Below, one piece after another: positions 48,014 through 60,354 of a DNA stretch of 64,000 bases. Under the pieces are notes generated by a model, which was given only the letters and a program-made list of their open reading frames with translations, was not told the origin of the DNA and did no database searches. Position numbers and translations under genes: made by a program. The DNA is from Coniella vitis (lineage: Eukaryota > Ascomycota > Sordariomycetes > Diaporthales > Schizoparmaceae): NCBI GenBank assembly GCA_011317545.1, contig WUJK01000014.1, forward strand, positions 372,001 through 436,000. Direction: 5' to 3'. Numbering within the stretch: position 1 is the first letter of the stretch; each line of letters starts with the position of its first letter.

Positions 48014-51000
48014 GACACAAGGTTGGATGCCGCAGTCTTGACAGTAAACCATCCGCAACTCGGCTATAGTCTTGGCATTATATCGACAGTATGTCTCATT
48101 TGAGAAGAGAAAGGTGAGGGGGAGAGGAGAGAACGGATATTCAACACGGCTGTGTTTGGTTTTGCTACGTCCTTTTGGATCTTCTTCCCTCTCTGGCCAT
48201 GGGGGTTTGTGGACGTCGGTGTGTGGGTGGCTGGATTAGGTTGATACGACCAAGATATCGCCAGGATTGACATCAAAAGAACTTGCTCGGACGAAAGGGA
48301 CCAAAAGAATTGTCTCACCTATATAGCATCCGTCCGAAGTCTGTAAAGGTTCGTCCTTTATATATGCCAGTCAGCCTCTGCACGCCATTCCCACCGGCAC
48401 CAAGTTTTCTTTTTTGAAAGGTCACTATGTTGGTTGCTCTGCATCCCCGTTGCCATGTTGATGGCAGGGTTTTCTGGTTCGATTAACAAGAAAGAATTTT
48501 TTTTCTTTCTTTTCCCTTACCATCATAGTAAGGTTGATTTGATGTTGTAATTATTGTACCCTGCCTTCAACTGTCACGATAAATGAGCAGAATATAGTAT
48601 CATCCGGGCCACCTCTTCTTTCCTGCACCTCGTTCTCCTTCCACTGGCTCTTCAGAGATAAAAACATGATGAGAAAGATTTGAGGAAGAAAGGCAGCCAG
48701 GTATATGAATGTGTCCAAATTCAGTTCGCATAATCTTCAAGTCTCATTCCAGGAACAATCAATGTTGAGCAAAAGGGATTGGCTACTATTAAAAAAATGT
48801 ACACATGTATTTTCAACTGTGCAGAGAATCACCGATATCTTGAAAGAGTCCCCGCTCTCGAAGGGAAGCCATTACTAAAATAGGCTCAATAAGATGCATC
48901 TTTCCGTCTGTCCGTCTCGGTCGGTCGTTGGGCGCCATGTCATGCAGACCGAAGGAAAAGATACACGTGTCTCTTGGGTAACGAGTGACTGATCATGAGA
49001 TGTTGAAGTTCGGCCTTGACGCACATCATAGAAAACCCAAAGCTCATAGCCTCAACGTAAGCTGGAACGCATCTTGTATTTTGTTTTTGGCCCTCGTTTC
49101 CTGCAGTGGCAACAGTACATCACGGTTGACAGAAAGTGGGCGAGACACCAGGAGGTGTTCTCCGGATGTCTAGATAAACAACTACACACAGCATGAGTTG
49201 AGAGATGATAGCAAGAGTCTGGTAGTTTATAGAGGCCCCAAAAGCGGTCTGAATAGTCGTGTCTCCTCGAGACATGTCAGCTAACTTGGCTACCTGATGC
49301 ATTGTACATCTATCTTCTGCGCGTCTTGGCTTGATGTTTGTATCTGACACGAATGCCTTTATGAAATAATGCGGACATCTTAATAAGTCGGAATGGTCAT
49401 AGTAAGTACGACCCTGAACTTTATCACATCACTTTTAGCTCTACTCTCTTGTCTCTCTTTCTCTGTCTTCTTTCTTCGGAACTTGTGGTCTGTATGGCTA
49501 GATGGCTTAGGCATGCGGATATCTTCCTCTGTATTCCTACAAGCGTCACCAGGAGAGGCTTCTCGGGCCCGTGTGCACCGAGCAAGCCATGACGCCGATG
49601 TATAGCCTAAAGCGCCGGAGAAGAGACGCCACTCACCCCCCAACAGAGCTGGGAGTATATACATGGTAGTGTGTAGCCGTGAGCCGAAGTATCGCGGCAT
49701 CTTTTGCACATCTCGATGTTCTTTCTTTCTTTCTTTTGGACCGCAAGGCTAGTACATAGTAGTTGGTTGGGTTTTTAACACTGCATATACGAGGAAGACC
49801 CGACATGGCTTCAGAGATGACGGAGGAGTGGTTCCATTCTGTGGAGACGAGGCTCTCAAGCCCCAAATTCGAGACCTCGACAGATCAGTGGAGACGGCAG
49901 TGGTGGGCCATCGGGTAGAGGGCCGGGCGGACGAGGAGACGAGAGCGAGCCGCCGCCGCCGCCGCCGTCGTCGTCTAGAACGGGCGCCGTTGGGACTAGA
50001 ACGGGCCGTGACTCGCTGGCTGCACATCATCGGCAGGGCCATGACGACAGAGAGCCACGACGCGGTGCTCTGGCTGTTCATCATAGGTCAGCTCGCCCGA
50101 TCTTGCCGAAAGAAATCAACACAGAAAAAGCAGGGTGTTCTATGGCGAAGGCGCAAAACATGGACGACGGGAAGCAATGGCGGAACAAGCCGAGTGTGGT
50201 GTGGCGGTAATTATCAAGTCCTGGAGGCTCGAGGCGCGAGCCCCCCCTTCGTCGCCCATTTGTTTCGCATTGATGGTTCCTTGCTGTTATTTGTGTCTAC
50301 AGAGATGGGCTTGGCGTTTCCAGTTTCCATGTCTTCGTATAGGGTTGAGTGGAGGACGAGGATGTTGTGTGGGTGACAATTCTTTTTTCTTCTTCTTTTT
50401 TCTCTTTTTCTTTTTGGTTCTTTTGCCATTTTCTTTTTCCTTTTCTTTCTACCTGGCAGAGGCAGCACATAGCATTACCATCCGGCCATGTTGAGGAATA
50501 AACATGGCAACTACGCAACACCGGATAGCGTTCAAAGACCAGACAAAGCTGGACACGCGAAGCTATAATACAGTTTTGATATTTTCTATTTTATTTTTTT
50601 TAGGCTGACAAAGGGGTCATCGCGCCAGTGCTGGTTGGCTCCCAGACTTGTAGCGGCACACAAGCCTGCAGGCCGCTGTCAGGGTAAGCCCCAGTAGCGG
50701 CTGGGACCCGCCTGTGCGGCTCTGCCAAGTCCCTGTCGTGGTGAAACATGGGTGCCAAGAGCCCCTGACGAGGGCGAGCATAGCGCCTTCGCCTTCGCTT
50801 ACTACCCAGCCCCAGCTGCCTAGGTACGTACCGTAGCATGTACCGCTGGAGAACTTGTTGCCGAGTCTGGTCAGCCGCCCTCTTTTGTTCTGGCACCGCC
50901 ATGGCCACGACAGCACCAAGGAAAAAAGCATGGCCCGTGGCTTTACGCGTCCTGTGTCGTAGCCAAGCACGCTACCGAAGACACTACGAGGGACCGTTTC

Positions 51001-52205
51001 CCTCTTTGGGGCCCCGTCTGATCGACCGTTGCCGACAAGTGGCAACGATGCCATGTCCCGATCTGAACGCACCGTCGCCCTCCTCCACCCCCTCGCGTCT
51101 TCCTCCTCAGCCGTGAGTGGCTTCAGGGCGCCATGCCACGGCCACAGATGGGAGTCATACACTCAGGGTGGGCACAGAGGGGCAGCATGAGCGCGAGGGT
51201 GGTTGCTTGACTGGCACACTGGCAGAATCGCAGACTGGGTACGCCTGGCCTCGGGTCTCCTCCTCTGCTCTGCTCTGCTCTGCTTTCCGAGACGCAGCAA
51301 AGCCCCTTCTTATGGCTCATGCAGCTCCATATCGCCGGCCAAGGGCTGGGCGCTTCCATCTCGGGCTGGCGCTGGTGGATCGAAGTGCTATAGCTGCTGC
51401 TACTATGACTGCTGCTGCTGCGGCTGCTGCTGCTGCGTGGTTCGTTGTTCTCCACGTTCTCGTTCCTCTAGTCTTTCCATCCACAACCATGGTGGACCTT
51501 ATTACATAGAGAGTCTCCAAGTTTGCTTTTGCCCTTGGCTAGCTGGGCTGGCTCTGGTTCGGTGTCGGGTTCTTTTCTGGTTGAATAATCCTCCGCCTTA
51601 GTGTTTTCCACCCCGTCAAACACTTTGACTCGTGTGTTTTCGTGCGCTGACGTCCGCTGGGAAACTCTCAACAACCTTAATCCGTCCTTTCTTCTCTCCT
51701 TTGCTCCAGCTGGTGCGGGCTAGTCATTCACTTCTCGAGTCTTTTTGCCGCTGGCGCATTTACTCTCTATTCTTTTGTATACACATTCGTTTTTCTGCCC
51801 AAACTCTAGAGGAGAATTTGTTCTCAGCTCGTCCTCTCTTTCTCTTTCTCTCTTTCTCTTTTTTTCTCTCTCTCTCTCTCTCTCCCTCTTCCACCCTGGC
51901 CGTTCTCTTGGTGGTTTGTGTGGGCGTCTTTGCTTCTCGAAAGATTGGTTCCAAGACTTGACAGCCTTGGATGTGCCTTTCTCTCTTTCTTTCCTTTTTT
52001 TGATTCGACTCAGGACAGGATCCCATCTCACGACGACCCTCGACGGGACTATTTCGCCTTCTCTACGTTGTGCCGGTGGTGGTAGATATCCCCTGCTTCA
52101 CGATCGAGAAGCATACGACTCCCCTTGGATAGTGGCGGAATCCGACCTTCACTACTCTTGAATTTCGACTTTCTGCCATCTTGATACGACCGCTCACTTA
52201 CAACA

Positions 52206-53825
52206 ATGCATTCTGTGGTGTCGTTTCTTCATCTCCAGCCGCTGCTCGCGGCCGTTGGGGGTTTGTTTTTGGGCACAGCTGCTGCCCAGTGCGCAGCGGG
52301 CGAGCCATGCCATTACCACATGCCCATCATCCACTCGACCAACCAAAAGTTTCTGGCCAAGCGGGCCGTCGACGTCCAGCTCACGAATCGCTCCGACATT
52401 GCCTACTACACGGCCCTCAACATTGGCACTCCGGCGCAGCAAGTCTATGTTCAGCTCGACACGGGCTCCTTTGAGCTGTGGGTGAACCCAACCTGCTCCA
52501 CCCTGAGCGCCTCGGACAAGGCCTTTTGCGATGCCACGGGCTCCTACAACAAGACGCAGTCCTCGACGGCCACCTCGCTCAACTCGGGCAAGAAACTGGC
52601 CTACGGCCTCGGCTCGACCAACATCACCTACGTCAAGGACTCGATTGCGCTTCCCGGTGCCACCGAGGCCATGACCCAGGTGCAGTTTGGGGTCTCCAAC
52701 AGCTCTGTCGACGAATTCGCCGGCATCTTGGGCATTGGCTACGGCAAGGGCTACACCACGTCGTACCCCAACTTTGTCGACCAGCTCGCCCTGCAGAACC
52801 AGACGAGCGTCAAGGCCTTCAGCGTTGGCCTGGGCTCCAAGACGGAGCAGGAGGGTGCCATTGTCTTTGGCGGCATCGACACGTCCAAATTTGCCGGCAC
52901 GCTCGAGACCCTCGACATCATCCCCGCTGCCGACTCGCCCGATGGCGTGCCGCGCTACTGGGTCGCCATGAACAACATGAGTCTGACACCCCCCAGCGGT
53001 GTGACCAAGACCTACGCCAACACGTCCATTGACGTCTTCTTCGACACGGGCGCCACGCTCACGCTGCTGCCGGCCGACGTGGCCAACGCGATTGGCGAGG
53101 ACTTTGGCGCCGCGGAGGCGGATTCCAGCGGCTACTACAACGTCGACTGCAGTCTGGCGAGCATCGATGGCACCGTCAACTTTGACTTTGGCGACCTGCA
53201 GGTCAAGGTGCCCTACAACGAGTTCATCCGCGAGACGACGAGCGGGTCCACGACGACGTGCGTGCTGGGAATTACGGCTAGTGATTCGTTTACTCTGCTG
53301 GGTGACACCTTTCTCCGCAGTGCCTATGGTGAGTTTTTCTCTTTTTTTCTCTCGAATTTCTCAAATGATTGGTCTTTTTGGGGGGGCCACGGTTTTCCAA
53401 GCAATCTTGCTGACTCTCTGACCTTTTTTTTTCTATCAGTTGTCTTTGACCTTGACAACAACCAAGTCCACATGCAGCAATACGTCAACTGCGGCTCCAC
53501 GCCCGCGGCCGTCGCCAATGCAGCAGACTTTGTCGGCCTCAAGGGCAAATGCGACAGCGCCGACGCCAAGATGAACTTGGGCATGACGAGCGTCACCTCG
53601 TCGCAGTCCACGGGCTCTGGCTTGTCATCCTCTTCCTCTTCCACCGCCGCCGCCACCACCACCATGACCGCGAGCACTGCTACCTCCACCCCTGCTGCTG
53701 CGGCGGGAGCTGTGGGAAGCAGCAATGATGCTACGGCGGCTACATCGTCTGCTGGTGGCGTTGTGTCGTCGTGCTCGTATGGAGCGCTTGTGTTTGCTGT
53801 TGTGGCTATGTTTGTGTTGGTATAG
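52206..53825 (+). CDS. GPI-anchored aspartyl protease (pepsin A1, yapsin-like)
   Basis: Exons are 52206-53328 and 53440-53825, 502 residues. A signal peptide (LLAAVGGLFLGTAAA) precedes a short propeptide ending AKR near residue 53. The two catalytic motifs are DTGS at D85 and DTGA at D280. Around them are NIGTPAQQVYVQLDTGSFEL, AGILGIGYGKGY and LLGDTFLRSAYVVFDLDN, with paired Cys typical of family A1. Many NxS/T sites are present. The tail is Ser/Thr/Ala-rich and ends in a hydrophobic segment (ALVFAVVAMFVLV), as for a GPI-anchored surface enzyme of the yapsin/Opsb type. The intron (53329-53439, GTGAGT to ATCAG) is 111 nt and has no stop, so a retained form would also be readable with 37 extra residues just after LRSAY. 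Confidence 0.92.
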   Translation: MHSVVSFLHLQPLLAAVGGLFLGTAAAQCAAGEPCHYHMPIIHSTNQKFLAKRAVDVQLTNRSDIAYYTALNIGTPAQQVYVQLDTGSFELWVNPTCSTLSASDKAFCDATGSYNKTQSSTATSLNSGKKLAYGLGSTNITYVKDSIALPGATEAMTQVQFGVSNSSVDEFAGILGIGYGKGYTTSYPNFVDQLALQNQTSVKAFSVGLGSKTEQEGAIVFGGIDTSKFAGTLETLDIIPAADSPDGVPRYWVAMNNMSLTPPSGVTKTYANTSIDVFFDTGATLTLLPADVANAIGEDFGAAEADSSGYYNVDCSLASIDGTVNFDFGDLQVKVPYNEFIRETTSGSTTTCVLGITASDSFTLLGDTFLRSAYGEFFSFFLSNFSNDWSFWGGHGFPSNLADSLTFFFLSVVFDLDNNQVHMQQYVNCGSTPAAVANAADFVGLKGKCDSADAKMNLGMTSVTSSQSTGSGLSSSSSSTAAATTTMTASTATSTPAAAAGAVGSSNDATAATSSAGGVVSSCSYGALVFAVVAMFVLV

Positions 53826-55256
53826 GATACGAGCAGCGGGTGGGCAGACTGGGGCGACAAGTTGTCCAATCTAGTGTGTTGCAACGTAAAAAGAAACGAA
53901 GAAAGAGGTGGTGGAGAGGATAAAAAGGTGAAGAAAGTGAGCTTGTATGGAGCGATTCGGTGCTTTCATTTGTGTATATCGTTGCAACTAGTCTTTTGGC
54001 TAGATGTAGATACCCTAATTACATAAAGATCATATACATATATATATATATATATATATACATACATATATATGTGCACTATTCATGAGACATGGTCTCT
54101 GTCTGACTTTCCGAATTCGTCTGAATATTATCAGCTGATTCGCTCATCGCTCATAAAACCGACTGGAAGAGAGGAAGAAACAGCGATGAGTAATTCTCTT
54201 TTTGAATACCAATCAAAGACACGGCATATCAAGATAAACAAAACGTGTTTGTACACATATCACAGGAACACACACAAGACAAGTGTAGAAAGGAAGGAAA
54301 GACATGTAAAAAAGTCTTCTTATACCCTGAACTAGACGGTCAAGAGGCTCCAGTGATGTTTTATACCAAAGTACTGTTAAATTGTTCACTCTAATTCTTT
54401 TGTAGCCCTTTCTTTCCTACACTTTTCCAAAACAGAAAGCTGCATTTAATTACGGTCACTTTAAGCATATTTATTGTCAAGATTAAACATCAATTTATTT
54501 AGGTTCAAGTGGGTTTGCGTCGCATTGTGAGATTGGGAGACTGCGAGATTGCGGTTTTGCTGGCTGCGTGCGGGGTGTCGATCTACTTGACTATCTGCAA
54601 GAGTTTGGGCCAAATCTCGTTCTCACTCCATGTTTGCTGTTGCTGTTGGCTTTTTCTTGCATACGCTTTTCTCTTTCCAAGGTTGGAAAAAGGACAAAGA
54701 AGATTGGAATGGCCTTTATTTTACACATGTCGTTGTTCCGTTACTGCTGGCGATGTAAGTACCTTTGCTTTTAGTTTGATACGTGTACTGGTGGTCTGTG
54801 TGATGGTCATAGTGGCAGGAGAACAAGGCTGAAGGGGGGGGGGCCTGTATCCTATCAGCCTATCAGAAGGTTCCTCCCCACAGAACTAACTTACAGGGCA
54901 CCACACCCACTGAACAAGTAGCGTTTCACTGTTTATCACTTCAGCCATGTACCACCAATACATAATAACATGACCACAGATGTAAACGCGTGTTTTTCCA
55001 CTTGATGCATCTTTTTTTTTTTCTACTTTCTGAGATACCTATTGACTAATTGATATTACGAGTACAAAAGAATACCAGAAAGCGACTTTTCAGAAGGATA
55101 TACCGCGCATCCGAACTGAGCATTCCTCTACCAAGAAAGGGAACAACTATTATATAACGGCTTGGTCGTCCATCAAATAGCGCAACACCACAAAAACATC
55201 GCCAGAATCCAGCACCACATCACCATCGCCATCACCGTCACCAATAACAAACAGCC
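53826..55256. other. Intergenic region
   Basis: This is the 3' flank of the protease gene and upstream DNA of the Nudix gene. It is AT-rich, with a TA microsatellite at about 54031-54074. No gene is recognised. Confidence 0.6.
54031..54074. repeat. TA dinucleotide microsatellite
   Basis: An interrupted TA run with CATACATA interruptions, about 200 bases past the protease stop codon. Confidence 0.88.
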
Positions 55257-55970
55257 ATGTCGACCAATCCACCAACCTCTTCTTCGTCTCCTCCATCCTT
55301 CACCACACACTCATCGCTGCACCACCTGGCAAACATCCCCCAACATGACCTCCTAGCCAAGCTACAGTCCCAAACATCCATGCACCTCGACGGCCTCGCA
55401 ACAGGCGGCGTCATCTTCCAAGACTACCCGTCTTCCCCGTCCTCTGCTACCCCACCGCCGCCACCAAAGATCCTCCTCATCCAGCGCGCACCCACAGACT
55501 CCATGCCCCTCCGGTGGGAGACCCCCGGCGGGGCCGTCGACGCCACGGACGCCGACATTCTGGCTGGCGCCTGCAGAGAGGTGCGGGAGGAGGTGGGCCT
55601 GGTGCCGACTTCTGTCGATGCGCTGGTCGCGTACGGGGGCAGGGCGGGAAGCAGCGGCGGGGACGGACACGATGCGCTCGAGGGCGGCTACGTGTTCCAC
55701 ACGCGGAGCGCCAAGACGATTGTCAAGTTTACCTTTGTGATGCGGGTGCAGCGGGGGACCCAAGGGCTGCCCAGAGTGCGGCTGGACCCGGAAGAGCATG
55801 TGGACTACGTGTGGGCGACAGAGGACGAGTGCCGGAGCAGGACGGTCGCGCGCGACGGGGGAGAGGACACGGTGGATATTCAGTTTACGACGGAGGCGCA
55901 GGAGGCGCTGGTGATGAGCGCTTTTGCGTGGTTTAGGGAGCATGTGGCGTTGGCGTCGGCGTTGGCGTCG

Positions 55971-56001
<31 letters not shown>

Positions 56002-56003
56002 GA
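55257..56003 (+). CDS. Nudix hydrolase
   Basis: A single-exon protein of 248 residues. A Ser/Pro-rich N-terminus is followed by a Nudix fold starting at about residue 46 (LATGGVIFQDYP, KILLIQRAP). The Nudix box lies at about 91-116 (PGGAVDATDADILAGACREV then REEVGLV). The REVREEVG metal-binding core is intact, but the Glu usually seen seven residues before it is Ala. A small strand region (TIVKFTFVMRVQRG) and a C-terminal helix (TTEAQEALVMSAFAWFREH) complete the fold, followed by a poly-Ser tail coded by TCG repeats. Members hydrolyse nucleoside diphosphates linked to another group; the substrate here is unknown. No signal peptide is visible, so it is probably cytosolic. Confidence 0.87.
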
Positions 56004-56525
56004 CGGTTGTGACAAAAGTTTGCTATGGTAGACGAGACAAGACAGCCTTTGTACGTGGTAAAGTGACCGATCACTAACAGCGGCGCTCTACACCCTGCAG
56101 GCCCAGCGTTAGAAGGGCCATCAGGCCATCAGGCCATCAAACCCCCCTGTCGCCGCCCCCAAACGCGCTGCATGGGTGGGGCCTGCAGCCTGCATCGCGC
56201 TCAGTCACGCTCTCTTTATTAGAAAGACGCGCCCATTTACATACTAGTAGTGGTAGTAGTAGTAGGTACCTAAGTATTTACAATCGTCATGTACTTTGTG
56301 CATGTACCAAAGCACTTTACGGTACAAACAAAAACCAAAAGACAAAACACCATCACCATCACCATCACCATCACCACCACCACCACCACCACCCACAACA
56401 CCAGCAAAACGACGACGACGACAACGCACGCAACCACGAAACCCAAGATTCCCACAATCTCTCTCCCCCTCCCGGCCCACCACAGCAACAGACTGGCTCC
56501 CAACGAGGCAACTGCGGGCTCCAAC
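56004..56525. other. Intergenic region
   Basis: Between the Nudix gene and the BRCT gene. It holds TAG/TAC trinucleotides near 56246-56264 and CAC/CAT repeats at about 56351-56393, probably in the leader of the BRCT gene. Confidence 0.6.
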
Positions 56526-59500
56526 ATGGAGTCGCCGCCGCCCTCGTCCGACCTCGACTTTGCCGAATTCTTTGACCCCTCCAAGCCCTTCCAAGGCATC
56601 GTCGTCTGCTGCACCAGCATTCCCGCCCACGAGCGAGTAAGTCGCCTGCCGATTGCTCCAGCACCGCCAGCCATGTCCCCAGTTGCAATGCGCCCCAGCT
56701 GACCAGTTGCACCAACCTCCCCCTCCTCGCCGCGTGCAGACAGACCTGGCCAAGAAACTCGCAGAGCTCGGCGGCCGCCATGAATACGACCTGACCCCCC
56801 AGACCACGCACCTCGTCGTCGGCGAGTACGAAACGACAAAGTACCGCCATGTTGCCAAACAGCGGCCCGACATACGCTGCATGGCCCTCGGCTGGGTCGA
56901 TGCGGTGCGCAGCCTCTGGATCAAGGACGACCCCATCAACTTCCGCGCCCTCGAGACAGCCTGGACCCTCAAGCCCTTCGAGACGGGCGGCGGCGCAATC
57001 AATCCCGAGGGCAAGATGGGCGAAGCGTCGAGACTGGTCTGCTGCGTCAGTGGGTTTGAAGAAGGCAGGTCATGTCGCATCCACACGGGGACAAGAGTTG
57101 TACTATGTTCCAATACTTTGTGTATCTGTTCATTCTCTTGGGCCTGGAATGTATTAACACCTCTCTATTAGATGCCCGCGCCTCCCTGATCCAGCAGATC
57201 AAGGCACACGGCGGCATCTACACCGGCAACCTCGACCGATCTTGCACCCACTTGATTGTCCGCGAACCGACCGGCAAAAAGTACCTCGCCGCCCGGAAAT
57301 GGAACCAGCACATTGTCGTCAAGCAATGGGTCGACGACAGCATCAAGCGCGGCCTGATCCTCGACGAGACCTGCTACGATCCCCATTTGCCTCCCCAAGA
57401 TATTGGCAAGGACGCATGGGTCAAGCGCGACCTACGGCGAAAGTCCCTGGGCAAGCGGCTGCGTGAAGCAGCCGAGGGCCACGCCGAGGGCGGCAGACGC
57501 AAGCTGCGCAAGACAGCTAGCATCAAGCTCAACAGCCAGAGAGACAACATGTGGGGCGAGATTCTCGGCCAGAAGCCATCGGCTGACCAGTCGGGCGTGT
57601 CCGGCCAGTCAGAGGTCCCGACACAACCTCTGCCGAGCGACTCGATGCTGCGACGATCACGGGATCAGAGTGCCAGTCGCACGGCCGAGGTTGCCGATTC
57701 CTTTGGCGGGGGCCAGGAGACGGCTGATGACGTGTTTACGTCGTGCGCCTTCTGCATTTGCGACTTCTCGCCAACCCAGTTCAACATTATGGCGCCTTTT
57801 ATCACTTCCAGAGGGGGCACCGTCGTGGCCTCGCTGGACGAGCTGCGTCCCTCTGCAAGCATGCCGCGCTGCTTCCTGGTCGTACCGCAGCAATCCGCAG
57901 CCAGTTCACATCCACAGCCCGCAGCTGGCGTCGAGACCATCACCGAGTTCTTTATCGAAAAGTGCATCTACAAAAAGGGAACAGCCCTGCCAGATCCGCA
58001 AGCACACGTCATTGGCAGACCGTTCCCCGTCTTCCCGCTCCCAGACTTCGAGCAGCTTTCCATCAGCACAAGCGGCTTCTTGGACATTGAACTAAACCAG
58101 ATGGAAAAGGTGGTGCGCCAGTTGGGGGCGTCGTACGCAGAGCGCTTCACCCCGCAGTGCTCCCTGCTCATCTGTGCTTCTTTGAGCGGCGCACGGAAGG
58201 AAAAGCTGCAAATGGCACTCATGTGGGGTGTGCCCGTTGTCAAGGCAGAGTGGCTGTGGGCTTGTATCACAGCAGGTCGCAAATTGCCCGTAGCGGACTA
58301 CCTCTTCCCAGAGCTCAAGTCCAGGGCTACAGACAGGGCGCAACTCGCAAAACCGCTGAGCAGGTCCAAGTCGGTGTCGAGCGTGGCCAAGAAGACGACG
58401 ACGACGACGACAACAATGAAAACAGGGTTGGGCCCACGGTCTGCATCGACTGCCTCGAGATCGACGGTTCCGGGGCCGGACATGTCAGCGTTTGACGACA
58501 CGCCACTCGTAGCTACGGATCCGCCATGGCCCGAGAGTGCAGGCCAAGGCTCAGCAAAGGAATCGCTTGCCACGGCCGACTTCAGAACGGCACCCACGCA
58601 CCCAGAATCCGAGGACCACCACCCACCGCAACAACTGCAAACCGAGCCCTTGCACGAGAAATCAGCAAGTGAACTCAACAAGGGATCCGCAAAAGAGCAA
58701 GGAACCACTTTGGTCCTTTCACCCCGCAAGCCATTGGCGCGTATCCGCAGCGAAATCTGCGACTCTGAAGCCGGTGATGATGACGACGACGACGACGATG
58801 ATGATGCTGGTGGTGGTCTGATATGTCCAGGGGATGGTGACGGTGATAGCAATGCCGCCACAAGTGCGCAGCCGCCAACGGCAGCCAAAAGCCCTAGCAA
58901 GATTGCAAGCCCGGACACGGTGAAGCAACGCGCAGCAGAAAAGGCAGCCGCGGAACGTCGAGCCTTGTCCAGCAGGCTGACCTCTCTTTTGGAAACCCCG
59001 GCTGCAAGTACCACTCACAACAGCTTCGAAAGCAATGTTCCACATGGTGGTGACCTCGAGCCCAGCACTGTCGTAGCAGCTGCTGATGCAGCAGCAGCAG
59101 CCGCCACAGCAGCTACAGCAGCAGCAACAGCCGCACCAAATCACCAAGGCTCGCATCGCCGCAGGCGCAATCTCATTGGTCGTGTCGTTAGTGACGTCTC
59201 GGCAGCATCAAGCAATAGCGAGGAATCATATGCCACCACTAACAAGGACAATAACAACAACAACAACGACAACAAAAGCACTGACAAGCACAAACCCTTG
59301 GGACGCACCCACTCTGCCGCCGCCGCCGCCGCCGCCATACTCCACGAAGTAGACAATGAAGACAACAACACTCCAAGCCAAGAGGGAGAGCGCGCACCAA
59401 CCCAGCCAACCTCTACTCAGATCCGATACGATGACCCGGACGCGGCGGAAAATAAGAAGCGTCTCATGAACAAAATGCTTGGCAAGGAAGAAGTTTCGGC

Positions 59501-59654
59501 TTCATCTGGCAAGCATGGGACTGGGGAAGGAGGATCACTGACCCTAGGCGCCATCGGAGCCATGATGCTTGAGCACGAGGCGGCTGTCGCTGCTGCGAAC
59601 GGTGGTTCTGGGGCAAGGCGGACGAGTGGGCGTGTCACTCGACGGCGGGGCTAA
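56526..59654 (+). CDS. DPB11: Dpb11/TopBP1-family protein with four BRCT domains (Rad4/Cut5 homologue)
   Basis: A nuclear scaffold needed for replication initiation and the S-M checkpoint in known homologues (budding yeast Dpb11, fission yeast Rad4/Cut5). Exons are 56526-56636, 56740-57064 and 57172-59654, 972 residues in phase. BRCT1 spans about residues 18-110 (GIVVCCTSIPAHER, HEYDLTPQTTHLVVGEYET). BRCT2 spans about 127-220 (VCCVSGFEE joined to DARASLIQQIKAHGG, THLIVREPTGKKY). BRCT3 starts near 330 (FCICDFSPTQFNIMAPFI). BRCT4 spans about 440-525 (FLDIELNQMEKVVRQLGASY, PVVKAEWLWACITAGRKLP). The rest is disordered, with acidic Asp runs, poly-Ala and Asn stretches, ending TSGRVTRRRG. The second intron appears to have a GC donor (GAAG|GCAGGT); only that donor keeps the frame with conserved sequence on both sides. 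Confidence 0.88.
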
Positions 59655-60307
59655 ATGATGGCCAAGATTATTTTTTTTTTCTTTCCAGTTCTTTCCCCTA
59701 CCCTTTCTTTTTCTCCCGCTCGTCACAATGTGATATTGAGCTATTGGTTTTAAAATCTTTGATTTTGTTCAGGATTAGGTATGAGCGATAGTTGGAGTAA
59801 GCCGTGGAAAAGGGAGGGAAAGGAAGGGAAGGGAATGGGCCAAAAGAAAAAAAGAAAAAAAAAAAAAGTCTTTGATATTATCCATGTGCGGATACAAATG
59901 TAACCCTTTTGCCCTTTTCTTTTTTTGGGTAGTAAAATGCCTACCTAGGTACTATGAGCAACATTCTGAGCATGGGGCTGAACAGTGAAAGGGAAAAGGG
60001 GAAAGGGTTATAATCAAAAGATAATTAACCCTTTTCGAGTGTGCGCTTATTCACTGGATTACAGGTGTAGAGGTGATGCAGGATCATGAGTATTAACAAG
60101 TATGTATATATATGTACATGTATACCGTGTGGGAAAAAAAAAAAAAAGAGGATGATTGATCGTTGTTGTTGGATTGGATGATGATGTTGAGTAAGTAATG
60201 TGTCTGTCTGTTTCTTATCTACCTGGTTGTCTATCTGTCTGTCTACCTTAGGAGGGCTGCTGTTTTTTTTTTTTGCTCAGCAATGGCTGTTTGTCTACAT
60301 GTAAGCA

Positions 60308-60354
<47 letters not shown>

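Larger units (their letters stand above)
47358..52205. other. 4.8 kb divergent intergenic region
   Basis: Upstream DNA of the GH11 gene (minus) and the aspartyl protease gene (plus). Short open frames occur, for example on the plus strand at 49828-50376 with a run of Arg codons and on the minus strand near 49120-49350, but none carries a recognisable domain. About 48340-49400 is AT-richer than its surroundings. A GCC/GTC tract lies near 49950-49975. A T/C-rich leader precedes the protease start from about 51640. Confidence 0.55.

Noticed and set aside
48340..48500. GTTCGATT-like sequence examined as a tRNA T-loop
   Set aside because: No acceptor stem, anticodon arm or correctly spaced D-loop could be found around it.
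49828..50376. Plus-strand open frame with an Arg run, considered as a gene upstream of the protease
   Set aside because: The Arg run is a GCC/CGC microsatellite and the flanks show no domain or splice-supported continuation.
50617..51162. Minus-strand open frame of 181 codons before the protease gene
   Set aside because: No recognisable motif, and overlapping frames on both strands are also open; treated as chance.
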